This document shows positions 1 through 12,850 of a stretch of DNA of 64,000 nt, piece after piece; position 1 is the first letter of the stretch; every line of letters starts with the position of its first letter. The position numbers and the translations under genes were made by a program. The stretch is taken from positions 120,567,330 through 120,631,329 of the forward strand of contig CM060971.1 in the NCBI GenBank assembly GCA_030765045.1, in the 5' to 3' direction. The notes under the pieces were generated by a model. It was not told where the DNA came from. It saw only the letters and a program-made list of their open reading frames with translations, and ran no database searches. The DNA is from Tenodera sinensis (taxonomy: Eukaryota > Arthropoda > Insecta > Mantodea > Mantidae).

Positions 1-1170
1 AAGTCTGAGACTAATTACAGGTGCTATCAAAACAACACCAATACCAGCTATGGAAATTCTAACCAACCAATACCCCATTGAATATGAAATAGAAAAAGCA
101 GCTCTCACTCAACACAGAAAGTTGATCAGACTCCCATTCAATACATGGACAAGAGGAATTTTACACATACACTAGAGACTCAGGAGAACTTTCTTTCCAA
201 AATTCAAGACATCAAGAAGAATATATACCTTCCTAATTCAAAGGAAAACTTCGTATCTAAAGTCAATCCGACACAAACATTGGACATCACATATTATTTA
301 CACCTGTCAAAAGAAGTTAAGAAAAGTAATACTCCAACTAGTGTTAAAAAATTATTGGCATTAGAGACAATCCATATTAGATTTCCAGAACACGAATGGC
401 TGCATATTTATGCTGATGGATCATTGTTATTAAACCAAGATGGAGCAGGGGCTGGAGTCACATCACCTCTTTTCCTATTACAAATCTTTAAGTTATGGAA
501 CTACAAACTTTGATGGAGAAACTGAAGCAATTCGAATGGTCCTACAAAATCTTTTGTACAGAATTTCACATTTTCAGCAAACAGTCATTCTCTCAGATTC
601 CAGGGCAGCAATTATAGCAATTACTTCCAAGTTGTCACCAAAAAACCAAACAATTATAGAATGTTGGAAAATCCTTACACATCCAACAGCACTTCAAAAA
701 CACCTAGTCTTCCAATGGATACCAGCTCACTGTGGACTGGGTGGTAATGAGAAAGCTGATTTTCTTGCAAAAAAGGGTACCGGCAATGTGCAGAAATCAA
801 TAGTTAATCTACCATTTTATGCAGCTAAAAGATTAGTCAACTCTGAATTCAAAAAAATTATTGCAAAATATTACTGTGAAAAATCAAAGAATAAAAGATG
901 GGAACTACTAAATATTCAAACAGTAATTCCTGAGTATCCTCGAAAAACAGCAGTTGCAAACTTCAGGTTGATTACAGGACATGATTGTCTGGCAAAGCAT
1001 TTAAACAGAATTGGGATATATTCTTCACCAGTGTGCCCTCTATGTGATCTGCAAGAGGAAATGGATCGAGATCACCTTCAAATATGCCCGGCCACTTCTA
1101 GTGCCCCATTCATCAGTGAAAAATATTGGAGAGCAAGAGGATTAATGACTTCACAGTCAGAAATCCAGCA
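1..1170 (+). pseudogene. L-A LINE fragment: RT tail, RNase H, C-terminal Cys/His motif, 3' end
   Basis: Three-prime part of a non-LTR retrotransposon, called L-A here, running in from the left edge. The first 130 bases match the end of the reverse transcriptase region seen more fully at 24640-26350. An RNase H domain follows: YADGS near 410, DGETEAI near 515, LSDSRAAI near 590, and PAHCG...NEKAD near 725-760 give the acidic residues and the His loop. A C-terminal CPLC...HLQIC motif lies at about 1035-1090. Frames change near 440-513, so the copy is dead. The 3' end is CCAGCATTAGCTAACAAC, shared by at least seven other copies in this window. RNase H after the RT and a short-repeat tail suggest the I superclade; this is inferred from family knowledge. 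Confidence 0.88.
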
Positions 1171-1227
1171 TTAGCTAACAACATATTCATCTTCAACATC
1201 GCCATTGCCAACACCACCACCACCACC

Positions 1228-1821
<594 letters not shown>

Positions 1822-1914
1822 GATAAGAATTTTGGACCCTAATTTATGGGTTAGGTGTTTTGCTAGTCTTGAACAAATGTACTGCAATGACAGTCATTAC
1901 AAAAGCATCTGAAA

Positions 1915-2348
1915 CTTAACTTTTTTGTGCACCAACCACATTTGATAACAATTGTTCTTTCGCATTTATCACAATATCCTTTCAAATTATTGAAACAATA
2001 GCCAGTTGTATGCTGATAATACTCACAATGTCTTTCAGCTAACCCTGGTAGTACCCATCTGTATTGATGTGCACGCTAGTACCTCAGAGAGCAGAACTGT
2101 TGACATGCCAAGGACTGTAGCTTGAGGATATTATCCCACTGCTGCAACCTAACATGCAACGCTATGAGATAGTTCAGTATCATATATTTGTACATCAGGA
2201 AGAAATATCGATCCAGCGGCTGCAATTCATATGTTGTGTTGGTTGGTATGATGTTTACCATCAGTTTCTCAGGATCATGTTCTTCTTTCAAGAGTCGCTG
2301 AATGTGTTGTATATCGCTATGAACACCATATGAGTCCAAGAGTAACAA
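1915..2348 (-). pseudogene. DDE transposase C-terminal fragment
   Basis: On the minus strand the frame reads LLLDSYGVH, then IIPTNTTYELQPLD, then YFFLMYKYMI. This is the usual second-Asp and NTT/LQPLD block of DDE-superfamily transposases. A stop follows CSLRY, but the same frame continues as a Cys-rich tail (CDKC...CGWC) down to about 1915, as in a DDE family with a terminal zinc-binding motif. The N-terminal half is missing or lies beyond the SINE at 2384. It is a fossil; the exact superfamily is uncertain. Confidence 0.6.
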
Positions 2349-2383
2349 GTTTTATGTGCTTGAATATGAAGGAATGCCTCTTT

Positions 2384-2592
2384 AAAAAATACACCAAACA
2401 GTTTCCTCTTTATGCCAACAAACTTCCTGTTGGTGTTTTTAAACACACAAGCTGTGCATGTGCAATGTCTGAAAGGAGGAACTGAAAAACTCAATGGTTA
2501 GAGCACCTGCCTCATAAGGGGAGGGTCTGTGGTTCAAATCCCAGCTGTGGCATTGAGTTTTTCAGTTCCAGTTCTACCTCTCAAATAGTTTT
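2384..2592. mobile_element. SINE-I copy, head and tail in opposite orientation
   Basis: A tRNA-like module on the plus strand has an A-box-like TGGTTAGAGCA and a B box GGTTCAAATCCC (2490-2545). The sequence to its left (2390-2480) is the reverse complement of the family tail (TGTTGGTGTTTTTAAACACA). GAACTGAAAAACTCAATG and its complement flank the tRNA-like part. Related copies lie at 39000, 44637 and 48724. Confidence 0.6.
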
Positions 2593-5037
2593 CTCATTAT
2601 TGCAAAGGAATTCCATTTTACAATTAGATTGCCCACCTTGAACATCTTTTCTCCCACTTTCTTAATAATGTCAGATGGCTCTTGAAGAATTACAAATAAC
2701 TTTTACATTAGTTTCAAACACTATAGGCATTAGTATAGGAGTACGATGTTCGCTCTTTGATTGCACAGCACCCTGTACTTCCATAGCACCCACTTTTCTT
2801 ATGTTCTCTCCTTCAACACTTCCACCTGCACTATTTATTTGAATGTGTTGGCATGTTATGTAATGTGGTTTCTAAAAGTTTGAATCTTTTGAGTAGGCTC
2901 GTTTCTCTTTACTGTGCTGATTTGTCACAAAAGACATTATTTTAACTCATTACTCAACACATAATTTTACAGGGTTTCATGAAACGATGCAGCCATGATA
3001 CGCTTGCTTTCAACAAGTTTTCACCAATTTGCAGTTAAGGCAGTTTTCTTGTTGAAATGTTTTGCAAATCACAGTCTTTCACTCTTGCATTCATTGAACA
3101 TCTCTGCAAGAGTTCTTGGTATGTACCATTCTGCAATTTCTTCATCTTTTCCTTCAAAGCGTTTTCACTTTGAACAAATTCTTTCATTTTATATGATTAT
3201 TTTTCACTTGTTAAGCACGTAAACCTAGATTTCACTGCTATCCGTGATCTGTGATTAAATTTTTGTTCATGACGTTTTGGTTTTTCTGGAAGCAGCCAAA
3301 TAAACATTCTTCTTTTCTTCAAAACGAATGTTTCTAAATGTTTTATTTGGTGATTGTGTATACAGTGAACCTGAATCCATGGAACAACTAGTTTCTCCCT
3401 TGGAGATGAGTGTAATTGTTCTTCAGACACTAAATTGCCAGAAAGGACAACATCTTGTTGTGGTGTAGTACAATCAACGTCTAGTGTCAGATCTCTATCT
3501 AAATTTTGCAACACAACGTTCAATGTCTCACACACTTCTTTCGCTATTTCACATATTCCTGCAATAACTGAAGCTATATGGTCTTCCTTTCTAACATGTT
3601 TAGAACTTCTTTTGAAACTCTTAAAACATTCATACTGCAGAGTTGCACATCTCCAATTTAACTGAAGAACAGGCAGTTGTGATTAAAGCAAGCTACTTCT
3701 GATGAGCACTCTTATGTGTTGATTCTCTCATCGCAATGTGCTTGTTATACTAATTTGCAACCTAAGAAGTGCATGCCTTACAAATGTCATATTATGTTTT
3801 CTCTTTTCTTAATAGAGCTTGAGTTGTAAAATTGAGAGAACATGTTTTGATAACAAACCAGAATATGACAATACAGTAAAAATGGATATGATTTTCTGTC
3901 CCACGAGTATGTTTGCTTATAAGCTATTTATCTACAGATACAAGGTTAATGAACAATACAACAAATGCACTATGTATGTATGATTACTTAAAGCATTGAA
4001 TCACACTAAAGAGGAATATTAATTCAAAATTTTATATTGCAATAAGGTGCTACAGATAATAGCAAATACCACCAACACACTTCAGATCCATATTTAACAT
4101 CTTATATTTCCTGTTACATGTAAATATCGTCTTTTCTAAATGAATATGTTTTTAAGGATTTGTTACACTTAACTTACAATTATAAATCATACATTAAATG
4201 AGAGGAGCTCAAACAGTTCTGTTGAGTGCATCTGAGGGAATGTGCATGCACTGTTTCTTGTATTCCATTAGAAACCACTAGTAACAAAGGTGGCAAATAG
4301 TCAACAGAATTTTGTTTCTTTTGCACTTTTCAAGGACCAACTTTGTACAGTACAACATGCATTCCAATGAGGAACTCGCTCATATCAGTAAACTATATTC
4401 AATTAAATTTATTTCATCCATAGTAATAGTTACATGTTTTGCGATTCATTAAAACAGCAGATAATTATACAGTAGCAAAGTTCTCATTATTTACATTGAA
4501 TGTGTGATGTGAAAAAAGTTAAAGTAATGTAATAGGCAAAGCATTAAAGCTAAATTTACCCACATGATTAAACATAACAATCTTGTGCAATATGTACAAG
4601 AGTGGGATTCAACCTTTTCAGTATCTTTGATATCTAACAGCAGTGTCTTCAGTGGATTAAAATTGTAAATACATAGTTTACAGGGAATATTACTTTTAGT
4701 TATTTAGTAGCAGATTATAAAACATTGAACTGCACAGCTGAATAGAACTTATTTAACGGCAGGAAATATACTTTCAAGTGTTTTGTTAGTTCCTATGTTC
4801 CTTAGATGTAGAAGACTACTCATATAACATAGTTTTAAAGTAAGGACTGGAACTAATTTTTATTACATGTGTAATGAGCATAAACTTTTCAGCTTATTGG
4901 AACATTACATATTTGCAGGGCAGCATTAATATATTCATTTTTAAATGTGCTCTGCAACCCTGCTGATTGCTGTAGCATTTTTTTATTTATCAGATTGCTG
5001 TTTGCAGAATTTTCGTATAGTAATATTCTATATTTCA
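2593..5037. other. No recognisable gene
   Basis: AT-rich sequence. A minus-strand frame at 3197-3535 (112 codons), continuing toward 3670 after a short gap, has no domain I can name. It might be the N-terminal remnant of the transposase at 1915-2348, but nothing proves it. I see no repeat or RNA gene. Confidence 0.5.
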
Positions 5038-5051
5038 AATGAGTGAAAGTT

Positions 5052-5781
5052 GTTAGCTAATGCTGGATTTCTGACTGTGAAGTCATTAATCCTCTTGCTC
5101 TCCAATATTTTTCACTGATGGATGGGGCACTAGAAGTGGCCGGGCATATTTGAAGGTGGTCTCGGTCCATTTCCTCTTGCAGATCACATAGAGGACAGAG
5201 TGGTGAAGAATACATCCCAATTCTGTTTAAATGTTTTGCCAGACAATCATGTCCTGTAATCAACCTGAAGGTTGCAACTACTGTTTTTCAAGGATACTCA
5301 GGAATTACTGTTTGAATGTTTGGTAGTTCCCATCTTTTATTCTTTGATTCTTCATAGTAATATTTTGCAATAATTTTTTTGAATTCAGAGTTGACTAATC
5401 TTTTAGCTGCATAAAATGGTAGATTACCTATAGATTTTTGTACACTGCTGGTACCCTTTTTTGCAAGAGAATCAGCTTTCAGTCAGTCTATTACCACTCA
5501 GTCCACAGTGAGCTGGCATCCATTGGAAGACTAGGTGTTTTTGAAGTGCTGTTAGATGGGTAAGGATTTTCCAACATTCTATAATTGTTTGGTTTTTTGG
5601 TGACAACTTGGAAGTAATTGCAATAATTGCTGCCTTGGAATCTGAGAGAATAACTGCTTGCTGAAAATGTGAAATTCTGTACAAAAGACAGAGAGAGAGA
5701 GAGAGAGAGCGATGTGACCACCAAAACATAAAAATATGGTGCTCTCTAAAAAGCAGTTACATTTACTGCTAAGTCTCTTCA
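5052..5781 (-). mobile_element. L-A LINE insertion with 5' inversion
   Basis: The minus strand carries the L-A RNase H region and 3' end (about 5690 down to 5052; frames 5472-5729 and 5057-5263). The 5' portion (about 5690-5781) is instead the end of the L-A 5' UTR block in plus orientation, joined through a GA-rich tract. The whole is flanked by a perfect 14-bp target duplication, AAATGAGTGAAAGT, at 5038-5051 and 5782-5795. That structure is typical of twin-primed LINE insertion. Confidence 0.82.
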
Positions 5782-5989
5782 AAATGAGTGAAAGTAGTTA
5801 ACGGCTTTTTAACTTATCTGATATAATATGGCAGTAGAATGTGGTAGAATATTAAATTAACCTCATGCCAAAAGAAATATATTTCTTAAAATGGTTGAAA
5901 AAATTGTTTAAAATTGTTTAAATTTGTATTATAGTTATTTATGTTGAAGTTAATGTAAAATGTTGTATTTGTTTATAACTATATGTCCA

Positions 5990-6300
5990 GAATAGAATTC
6001 AAACACTCAAATAGAGTAACAAAAATCTCATGTGTTGCACCCACATGACTTTCTCTATTCTTGTAATAACTATTCTTACAAACTCTTTATCCCCTGTATT
6101 CTTCATGTTAGTCTAGATAAAAATCTTATCTTATTGCTAATTTTCTTTTAGGTGCTAGGGGAATATGGGAATACAGTGGGCTTTGAGTGATAGTCAAATC
6201 TTTTAAAACTGGTTCCTATATGAAGTCTTTGAAATTTCATTCTCTTTGCAGCCAAGAGGTAAAGTGAACGACCTTCCATTTGAGAAAAGTATAAATATTG
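5990..6300 (+). repeat. Interspersed repeat R, partial copy
   Basis: Closely resembles 18985-19300 and, in reverse, 17100-17345. Shared landmarks are GTGTTGCACCCACATGACTT, TTCTTGTAATAACTATTCTT and GATAGTCAAATCTTTTA. No coding capacity. The class is unknown. Confidence 0.7.
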
Positions 6301-6426
6301 CAAAACTCACACAAACAACAAGGCTGGTTAACGGCAAATAAACTAGTGCTAAATGGGAAAAAGTCTCACTGCATGTGCATCACACACTCTAAGAGAAGCA
6401 ATAAATCAATAAGGCCAAAAATTGTA

Positions 6427-7823
6427 CAGTCGCCGCAATTGAAATCTTTACATAGTTAGTGCAAGGAAAATCTTTACGTAGACAATGTGCTCAGTTTGTT
6501 CTTATCCCCCCGCTATACAAAGGAGCAGGGGAAGCTGCAAATCATGTGATTCTTGAGTGCACAGTAGCAGCTTGCTTCTATTAGCAGGCCAGGTCTCAGT
6601 CAGTATCTGGTATTTGTACAGTGTTTTGTTTCCAGTTTGTGGTCGTTATTAAATTTTTAACCTGAGTGCTGTTTTTAAAGTTGTGCATTTCTCATTATAA
6701 TACAAATAATGGGACGCAAGAAGCTCACTTCTGAGGAGAATACTCGTGCTTTAACTCTATTGGAAGTAGGTACCTCTGTGATTCGTGTAGCTGCCGATCT
6801 AAAGGTTTCAAGATGAGCTATTTATGATCTAAAAACAGCAGCAGCATCTTTTCCACCTGGCAACACACCAAGACAAAAAATCGGCTCAGGTGATAAAAGA
6901 AAGACTTCAACAAGAACTGATGGCCTGCTAAAACGTGAAGTGATGGCTGATCCATGGATTACAGCGGCAGGGTTAAAGAAAAAACACCCAGACCTTCTCA
7001 ACAATGTTGCAATAAGGACCATTCAGCATCGACTTCAAAAAGACTTAGGTTTACCAAGTCGGTGTGCAGCCAAGAAGCCTCTTCTGACTGAAGCTATGAA
7101 GAAGAAAAGGATAAATTTTTGCAAGACATATCAGCACTGGACATCAGAGGACTGGCGTAAAGTAATGTTTTCTGATGAAAGCACTTTCAAACTGGTCAGA
7201 GGAAAGTCCAAAATAGTGAGGAGGCCAAAAAATGTGTCACGATATGATCCAAAGTTTACTGTCAAAACTGTTAAACATCCAGAAAGTGTGATGGTATGGG
7301 GTGCTTTTAGTGGCAATTATGGTAGAGGTGGCTTGCACTTTCTCCCAAAGAATATCACAATGAAGGGAAGTAACTATTTAGAAGTGTTACAACAGCATTT
7401 GTTCACATTTTGGCCGATTCACCAGTGTCAGTACTTCATGCATGATGATGCCCCTGCACATAGGACAAAGATGGTTCAGAAGTTCCTGAAAGATAATAAT
7501 ATACCTGTACTTCAATGGCTTGGTAACTCTCCTGACCTAAATCCGATAGAAAATGCTTGGAATCAAATGAAAAATAAAATAGAAGAGCTGCAACCATCAA
7601 GTATTAAAGAGCTACAGGAAGTGTTGAAGAAGTTGTGGGTGGAAATGGACAAAAAATATTTTGAATATCTAGCAGACTCAATGCCTAGGAGGCTCCTGAA
7701 AGTGATAAAAGTTAAGGGAAATATGGCCAAGTACTAATTGTACGCACAAGTTAAAAATAAAACCATGTAAAGTCGGTATTTGTTGTTTTTATTACCTTGT
7801 AAAGATTTCCATTGCGGCGACTG
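6427..7823 (+). mobile_element. Tc1/mariner transposon, 1397 bp, TA target
   Basis: Terminal inverted repeats of 26 bp with one mismatch begin CAGTCGCCGCAAT at 6427 and end with the complement at 7823. TA dinucleotides flank both ends (6425-6426 and 7824-7825). The element carries one transposase gene. It is inserted in the L-C LINE, so it is younger than that copy. Confidence 0.95.
6709..7737 (+). pseudogene. Tc1-like DD34E transposase with one in-frame stop
   Basis: From the ATG at 6709 the frame would encode 342 residues, the normal length for Tc1. The only defect I see is TGA at 6814-6816 (codon 36), probably from CGA, in the N-terminal helix-turn-helix DNA-binding region. The catalytic core is intact: MFSDES (first Asp), HDDAPAH (second Asp) and NSPDLNPIENAW (Glu). 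I count 34 residues between the second Asp and the Glu, the DD34E signature. VMVWGAFS is also present. This copy looks recently inactivated; a downstream ATG at 6940 would give 265 residues without the DNA-binding domain. Confidence 0.93.
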
Positions 7824-8785
7824 TATATAACAAACAAACCATAAAATATGTCTCCGAAACAAAGTTTTTGGGAATGATAATTGATAAACACTTAGATTGG
7901 AAAAGTCATATTCAGAATGTTACAGCAAGAATAAATAGAGTACATTAAGTAATATATGTCCTAAAAAGCATCAGTATCCTACAAACACTAAATTAAATTA
8001 ATTAAATGATTTGCTTCTCTTACATACAATCTGTGCATGCTTATGGTATATTTATATGGGGATCCAGTAGCGAAATAAGTGCGCTATTCATAATGCAAAA
8101 GAAAATACTTAGACTAATGCTAAATTTGCACAGGACAACATCATGTAAACCATACTTTCGGCAAAATCACATTCTTACGCTGCCAAGTCTGTATATTTTA
8201 GAAACTGTTTGTTTTATAAGGGACAATATTCACTTATTTAGCATAAACAACACTGTCCATACACATAGTACCAGAAATAGTATTAAAATACACATACAGA
8301 CTGCCAGAACAACAAAAAAGGTAAATTCCATACTGCATAAAGGCATACACATGTATAATAAAATCACAAATAGAATCCACAATAGCAATCAAACTAAGTT
8401 TAGGAAAGAAGTTAAAAATTTTCTAACTGCGCAAACCTTCCACAGTGAGCAGGAGTTCCTTGATTCATTCTCTGAATAATTTTATGTGTTTAATCTGCAG
8501 CCTATATATATATACCTCACACTCATATTACTGTAATGCTGTCTCTGTATATATATTATTAGATTCATTCTCTGAATAACTTTATCTATCTGTGCTTAAT
8601 CTGTAGCCTCTGTATATATAACTTACACTCTTATTACTGTAATGCTTTCTCTGTTTATATATTATTTGTGTTCATATTGTTTAAACCAATATTAATTATT
8701 TGTATTCCTTATTTAAAAAATTGACGAAGCCATGAATTTGTAAACAAATTCTTACAGTGAATAAAGACACACGCGCACGCACACA

Positions 8786-8864
8786 CCTCCAAAATGATTC
8801 ACTCAAAAAAAAAAAAATGCATTTAGACATAAATTGTGTGTTTTAATGTGATCCACATTTTTAC
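8786..8864 (+). repeat. Repeat R, short fragment
   Basis: Shares CCTCCAAAATGATTCACTC-like and TTTAGACATAAATTGTGTG-like sequence with the middle of the copies at 18985 and 44262. Confidence 0.55.
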
Positions 8865-9335
8865 TTTCTTCCGACCCCGATGCTATTAGGGTTCCTGAGG
8901 GTTAGGGAGTCTATTTTTCCAACCTCTCCATTTCTATAAAAAACCTTAACCCTTACTATTCTGACCTGTCATGGCATGTAATATGTCCTCTGACTGGTAA
9001 TCAGAGGATAAGGTTAGTGAATTTATTTTGATAACTCTCCCGGTCAAGTCGGTGAGACCCGTACACCAACGACAAGTATGGTCCTCCAGACATTCTGGGG
9101 GTTGTGAGAGAGCGATGTGACTGCCAAAACATAAAAATATGGTGCTCTCTAAAAAGCGGTTACTATTACTGCTATTGCTCTCTTCTGTGCCCTCTATGTG
9201 ATCTGCAAAAGGAAATGGATCAAGACCACCTTCAAATATGCCCTGCCACTTCTAGCACCCCATCTATCAGTGAAAAATATTGGAGAGCAAGAGGATTAAT
9301 GACTTCATTGTCAGAAATCCAGCATTAGCTAACAA
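8865..9335 (+). mobile_element. L-A short derivative: 5' UTR joined to 3' tail
   Basis: Bases 8865-9180 match the L-A 5' UTR (compare 51313-51640): TTCCGACCCCGATGCTATTA, then GAGAGAGCGATGTGAC and GCTCTCTAAAAAGCGGTTAC. It then jumps to the last 150 bases of ORF2 (CPLCDLQ, ICPATSS) and the CATTAGCTAACAACAAC end. All of EN, RT and RNase H is missing. The frame 9104-9328 is a junction product, not a gene. Confidence 0.85.
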
Positions 9336-9564
9336 CAACATATTATGTTCCACTCTAATCCTTTAAATGATAAGAACATCCTTAGATGTTGTCACTTTGA
9401 AGACACCTGTTGCCCTTGTAAAGGGAAGAGTATGGAAGGATCAAGATTGACCGAACATGTTGAACGAGCGGGTCTTCTATACGTGGCCTCAGTTCAGTGA
9501 GTCAAATGTAACTGGTATTCCTTACCTTGATTCATTAAAATTATGGCTCTTTCCTCAGTTGGAA

Positions 9565-12309
9565 ATATCTAACACTAACAGGGAATATTACAATGTGTCT
9601 GGTGATAGTCACTGATACAACTTGAACAAAGAACTGTGTTATACTCCTTATGTTCAGGGAACAGTTCCATATCTAACACTAACAGGGAATATGACAATGT
9701 GTCTGGAGATAGTCACTGATACAACTTAAACAAAGAACTGTGTTATACACCTTATGTTCAGGGAACAGTTCCATATCTAACACTAACAGGGAATATGACA
9801 ATGTGTCTGGTGATAGTCACTGATACAACTTGAACAAAGAACTGTGTTATACTCCTTATGTTCAGGGAACAGTTCCATATCTAACACTAACAGGGAATAT
9901 GACAATGTGTCTGGTGATAGTCACTGATACAACTTGAACAAAGAACTGTGTGATACTCCTTATGTTCAGGGAACAGTTCCATATCTAACACTAACAGGGA
10001 ATATGACAATGTGTCTGGAGATAGTCACTGATACAACTTGAACAAAGAACTGTGTGATACTCCTTATGTTCAGGGAACAGTTCCATATCTAACACTAACA
10101 GGGAATATGACAATGTGTCTGGTGATAGTCACTGATACAACTTGAACAAAGAACTGTGTTATACTCCTTATGTTCAGGGAACAGTTCCATATCTAACACT
10201 AACAGGGAATATGACAATGTGTCTGGAGATAGTCACTGATACAACTTGAACAAAGAACTGTGTTATACTCCTTATGTTCAGGGAACAGTTCCATATCTAA
10301 CACTAACAGGGAATATGACAATGTGTCTGGTGATAGTCACTGATACAACTTGAACAAAGAACTGTGTGATACTCCTTATGTTCAGGGAACAGTTCCATAT
10401 CTAACACTAACAGGGAATATGACAATGTGTCTGGTGATAGTCACTGATACAACTTGAACAAAGAACTGTGTGATACTCCTTATGTTCAGGGAACAGTTCC
10501 ATATCTAACACTAACAGGGAATATGACAATGTGTCTGGTGATAGTTACTGATACAACTTGAACAAAGAACTGTGTTATACTCCTTATGTTCAGGGAACAG
10601 TTCCATATCTAACACTAACAGGGAATATGACAATGTGTCTGGAGATAGTTACTGATACAACTTGAACAAAGAACTGTGTTATACTCCTTATGTTCAGGGA
10701 ACAGTTCCATATCTAACACTAACAGGGAATATGACAATGTGTCTGGAGATAGTCACTGACACAGCTTGAACAAAGAGCTGTGTTATACTCCTGTGTTCAG
10801 GGAACAGTTCCATATCTAACACTAACAGGGAATATGACAATGTGTCTGGTGATAGTCACTGATACAACTTGAACAAAGAACTGTGTTATACTCCTTATGT
10901 TCAGGGAACAGTTCCATATCTAACACTAACAGGGAATATGACAATGTGTCTGGAGATAGTCACTGATACAACTTGAACAAAGAACTGTGTGATACTCCTT
11001 ATGTTCAGGGAACAGTTCCATATCTAACACTAACAGGGAATATGACAATGTGTCTGGTGATAGTCACTGATACAACTTGAACAAAGAACTGCGTTATACT
11101 CCTTATGTTCAGGGAACAGTTCCATATCTAACACTAACAGGGAATATGACAATGTGTCTGGTGATAGTCACTGATACAACTTGAACAAAGAACTGTGTGA
11201 TACTCATGTTCAGGGAACAGTTCCATATCTAACACTAACAGGGAATATGACAATGTGTCTGGAGATAGTCACTGATACAACTTGAACAAAGAACTGTGTT
11301 ATACTCCTTATGTTCAGGAAACAGTTCCATATCTAACACTAACAGGGAATATGACAATGTGTCTGGAGATAGTCACTGATACAACTTGAACAAAGAACTG
11401 TGTTATACTCCTTATGTTCAGGGAACAGTTCCGTATCTCACACTAACAGGGAATATGACAATGTGTCTGGAGATAGTCACTGATACAACTTGAACAAAGA
11501 ACTGTGTTATACTCCTTATGTTCAGGGAACAGTTCCATATCTAACACTAACAGGGAATATGACAATGTGTCTGGTGATAGTCACTGATACAACTTGAACA
11601 AAGAACTGTGTGATACTCCTTATGTTCAGGGAACAGTTCCATATCTAACACTAACAGGGAATATGACAATGTGTCTGGAGATAGTCACTGATACAACTTG
11701 AACAAAGAACTGTGTTATACTCCTTATGTTCAGGGAACAGTTCCATATCTAACACTAACAGGGAATATGACAATGTGTCTGGTGATAGTCACTGATACAA
11801 CTTGAACAAAGAACTGTGTGATACTCCTTATGTTCAGGGAACAGTTCCATATCTAACACTAACAGGGAGTATGACAATGTGTCTGGTGATAGTCACTGAT
11901 ACAACTTGAACAAAGAACTGTGTTATACTCCTTATGTTCAGGGAACAGTTCCATATCTAACACTAACAGGGAATATGACAATGTGTCTGGTGATAGTCAC
12001 TGATACAACTTGAACAAAGAACTGTGTGATACTCCTTATGTTCAGGGAACAGTTCCATATCTAACACTAACAGGGAATATGACAATGTGTCTGGAGATAG
12101 TCACTGATACAACTTGAACAAAGAACTGTATGATACTCCTTATGTTCAGGGAACAGTTCCATATCTAACACTAACAGGGAATATGACAATGTGTCTGGTG
12201 ATAGTCACTGATACAACTTGAACAAAGAACTGTGTGATACTCCTTATGTTCAGGGAACAGTTGCATATCTAACACCAATAGGGAATATGACGATGTGTGT
12301 GGAGATATA
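9565..12309. repeat. Minisatellite, 104-bp unit, about 26 copies
   Basis: A tandem array with near-identical units. Landmarks are AGGGAACAGTTCCATATCTA and ACTAACAGGGAATATGACAA. Variant sites include CTGG[T/A]GATAG and CTGTG[T/G]TATAC-type positions, mixed without a clear higher-order period. Non-coding. Related single-copy sequence lies at 12775-12835 and 50645-50705. Confidence 0.97.
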
Positions 12310-12735
12310 GGGATAGAGCGATAGTGAAAAATTTAATGTCATAGCTGCGATTCGTACCGTGAATCTTCTGGTCTCCATCCGGCTACTATGACCACTGAGC
12401 CACTGAGCTATTATGGTCTATGTGCCGACACAACATTAAGTTCTTCAACTTGCCCACATTTTCCTGTTGAATCACAAGATTTCAAATACATAAGAGATAA
12501 CACCCTAATGGTGACTTACTATGCTGTTAGTACTTATGTCTCTGGCTTCAGAGTTTAACCCTATAACGTCAACCAATGGAGATTAATTCTTTTTCCACAT
12601 GAGCCATTTGTAGGACACAGTTGTGAAGGGTAGAATGAGATTGAAAAATTCAATGCCACAGCCAGAATTGGAACCAGGGATCTCCCGGTATCCAGCTGGC
12701 TGCTCTAATTACTGAGGTACCATAGTCAATGCCAT
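12310..12735 (-). mobile_element. Two SINE-I-like tRNA-related modules (degenerate)
   Basis: Minus-strand tRNA-like heads at about 12325-12410 and 12640-12725 show AAAATTCAATGCCACAGC and the complement of an A box (ACCACTGAGC, ATTACTGAGG). They resemble the SINE-I copies at 44637 and 48724. No gene. Confidence 0.45.
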
Positions 12736-12850
12736 GGCATCTTGATCAGGAACTTGCATTCTGCTGATTCAATATGGAATAGAGTTCCATATGCAACACT
12801 AAGAAGGAATGTGGACAATATTTAAAAGAAACTGGAAGTGAGTGGACAAA

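Larger units (their letters stand above)
6300..8785 (+). pseudogene. CR1/L2-like LINE (L-C), 3' half, interrupted by a Tc1 element
   Basis: Two blocks, 6300-6426 and 7826-8785, form one LINE split by the mariner. The second begins with the frame FLGMIIDKHLDWKSHI, the usual post-YADD RT motif, then a C-terminal RT region (8006-8479; YGIFIWGSSSE, ILRLMLNLH, ILTLPSLYILE). The 3' UTR holds an approximate tandem duplication (8466-8560 and 8562-8655) and ends near AATAAAGACACACGC. Stops and frameshifts show it is dead. CR1/L2-like is my reading of the motifs. Confidence 0.72.

Noticed and set aside
3197..3535. 112-residue minus-strand frame as a gene
   Set aside because: No domain, no start or splice support; left as unassigned.
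9565..12309. CRISPR-like array
   Set aside because: Units are contiguous with no unique spacers, in a eukaryotic context.
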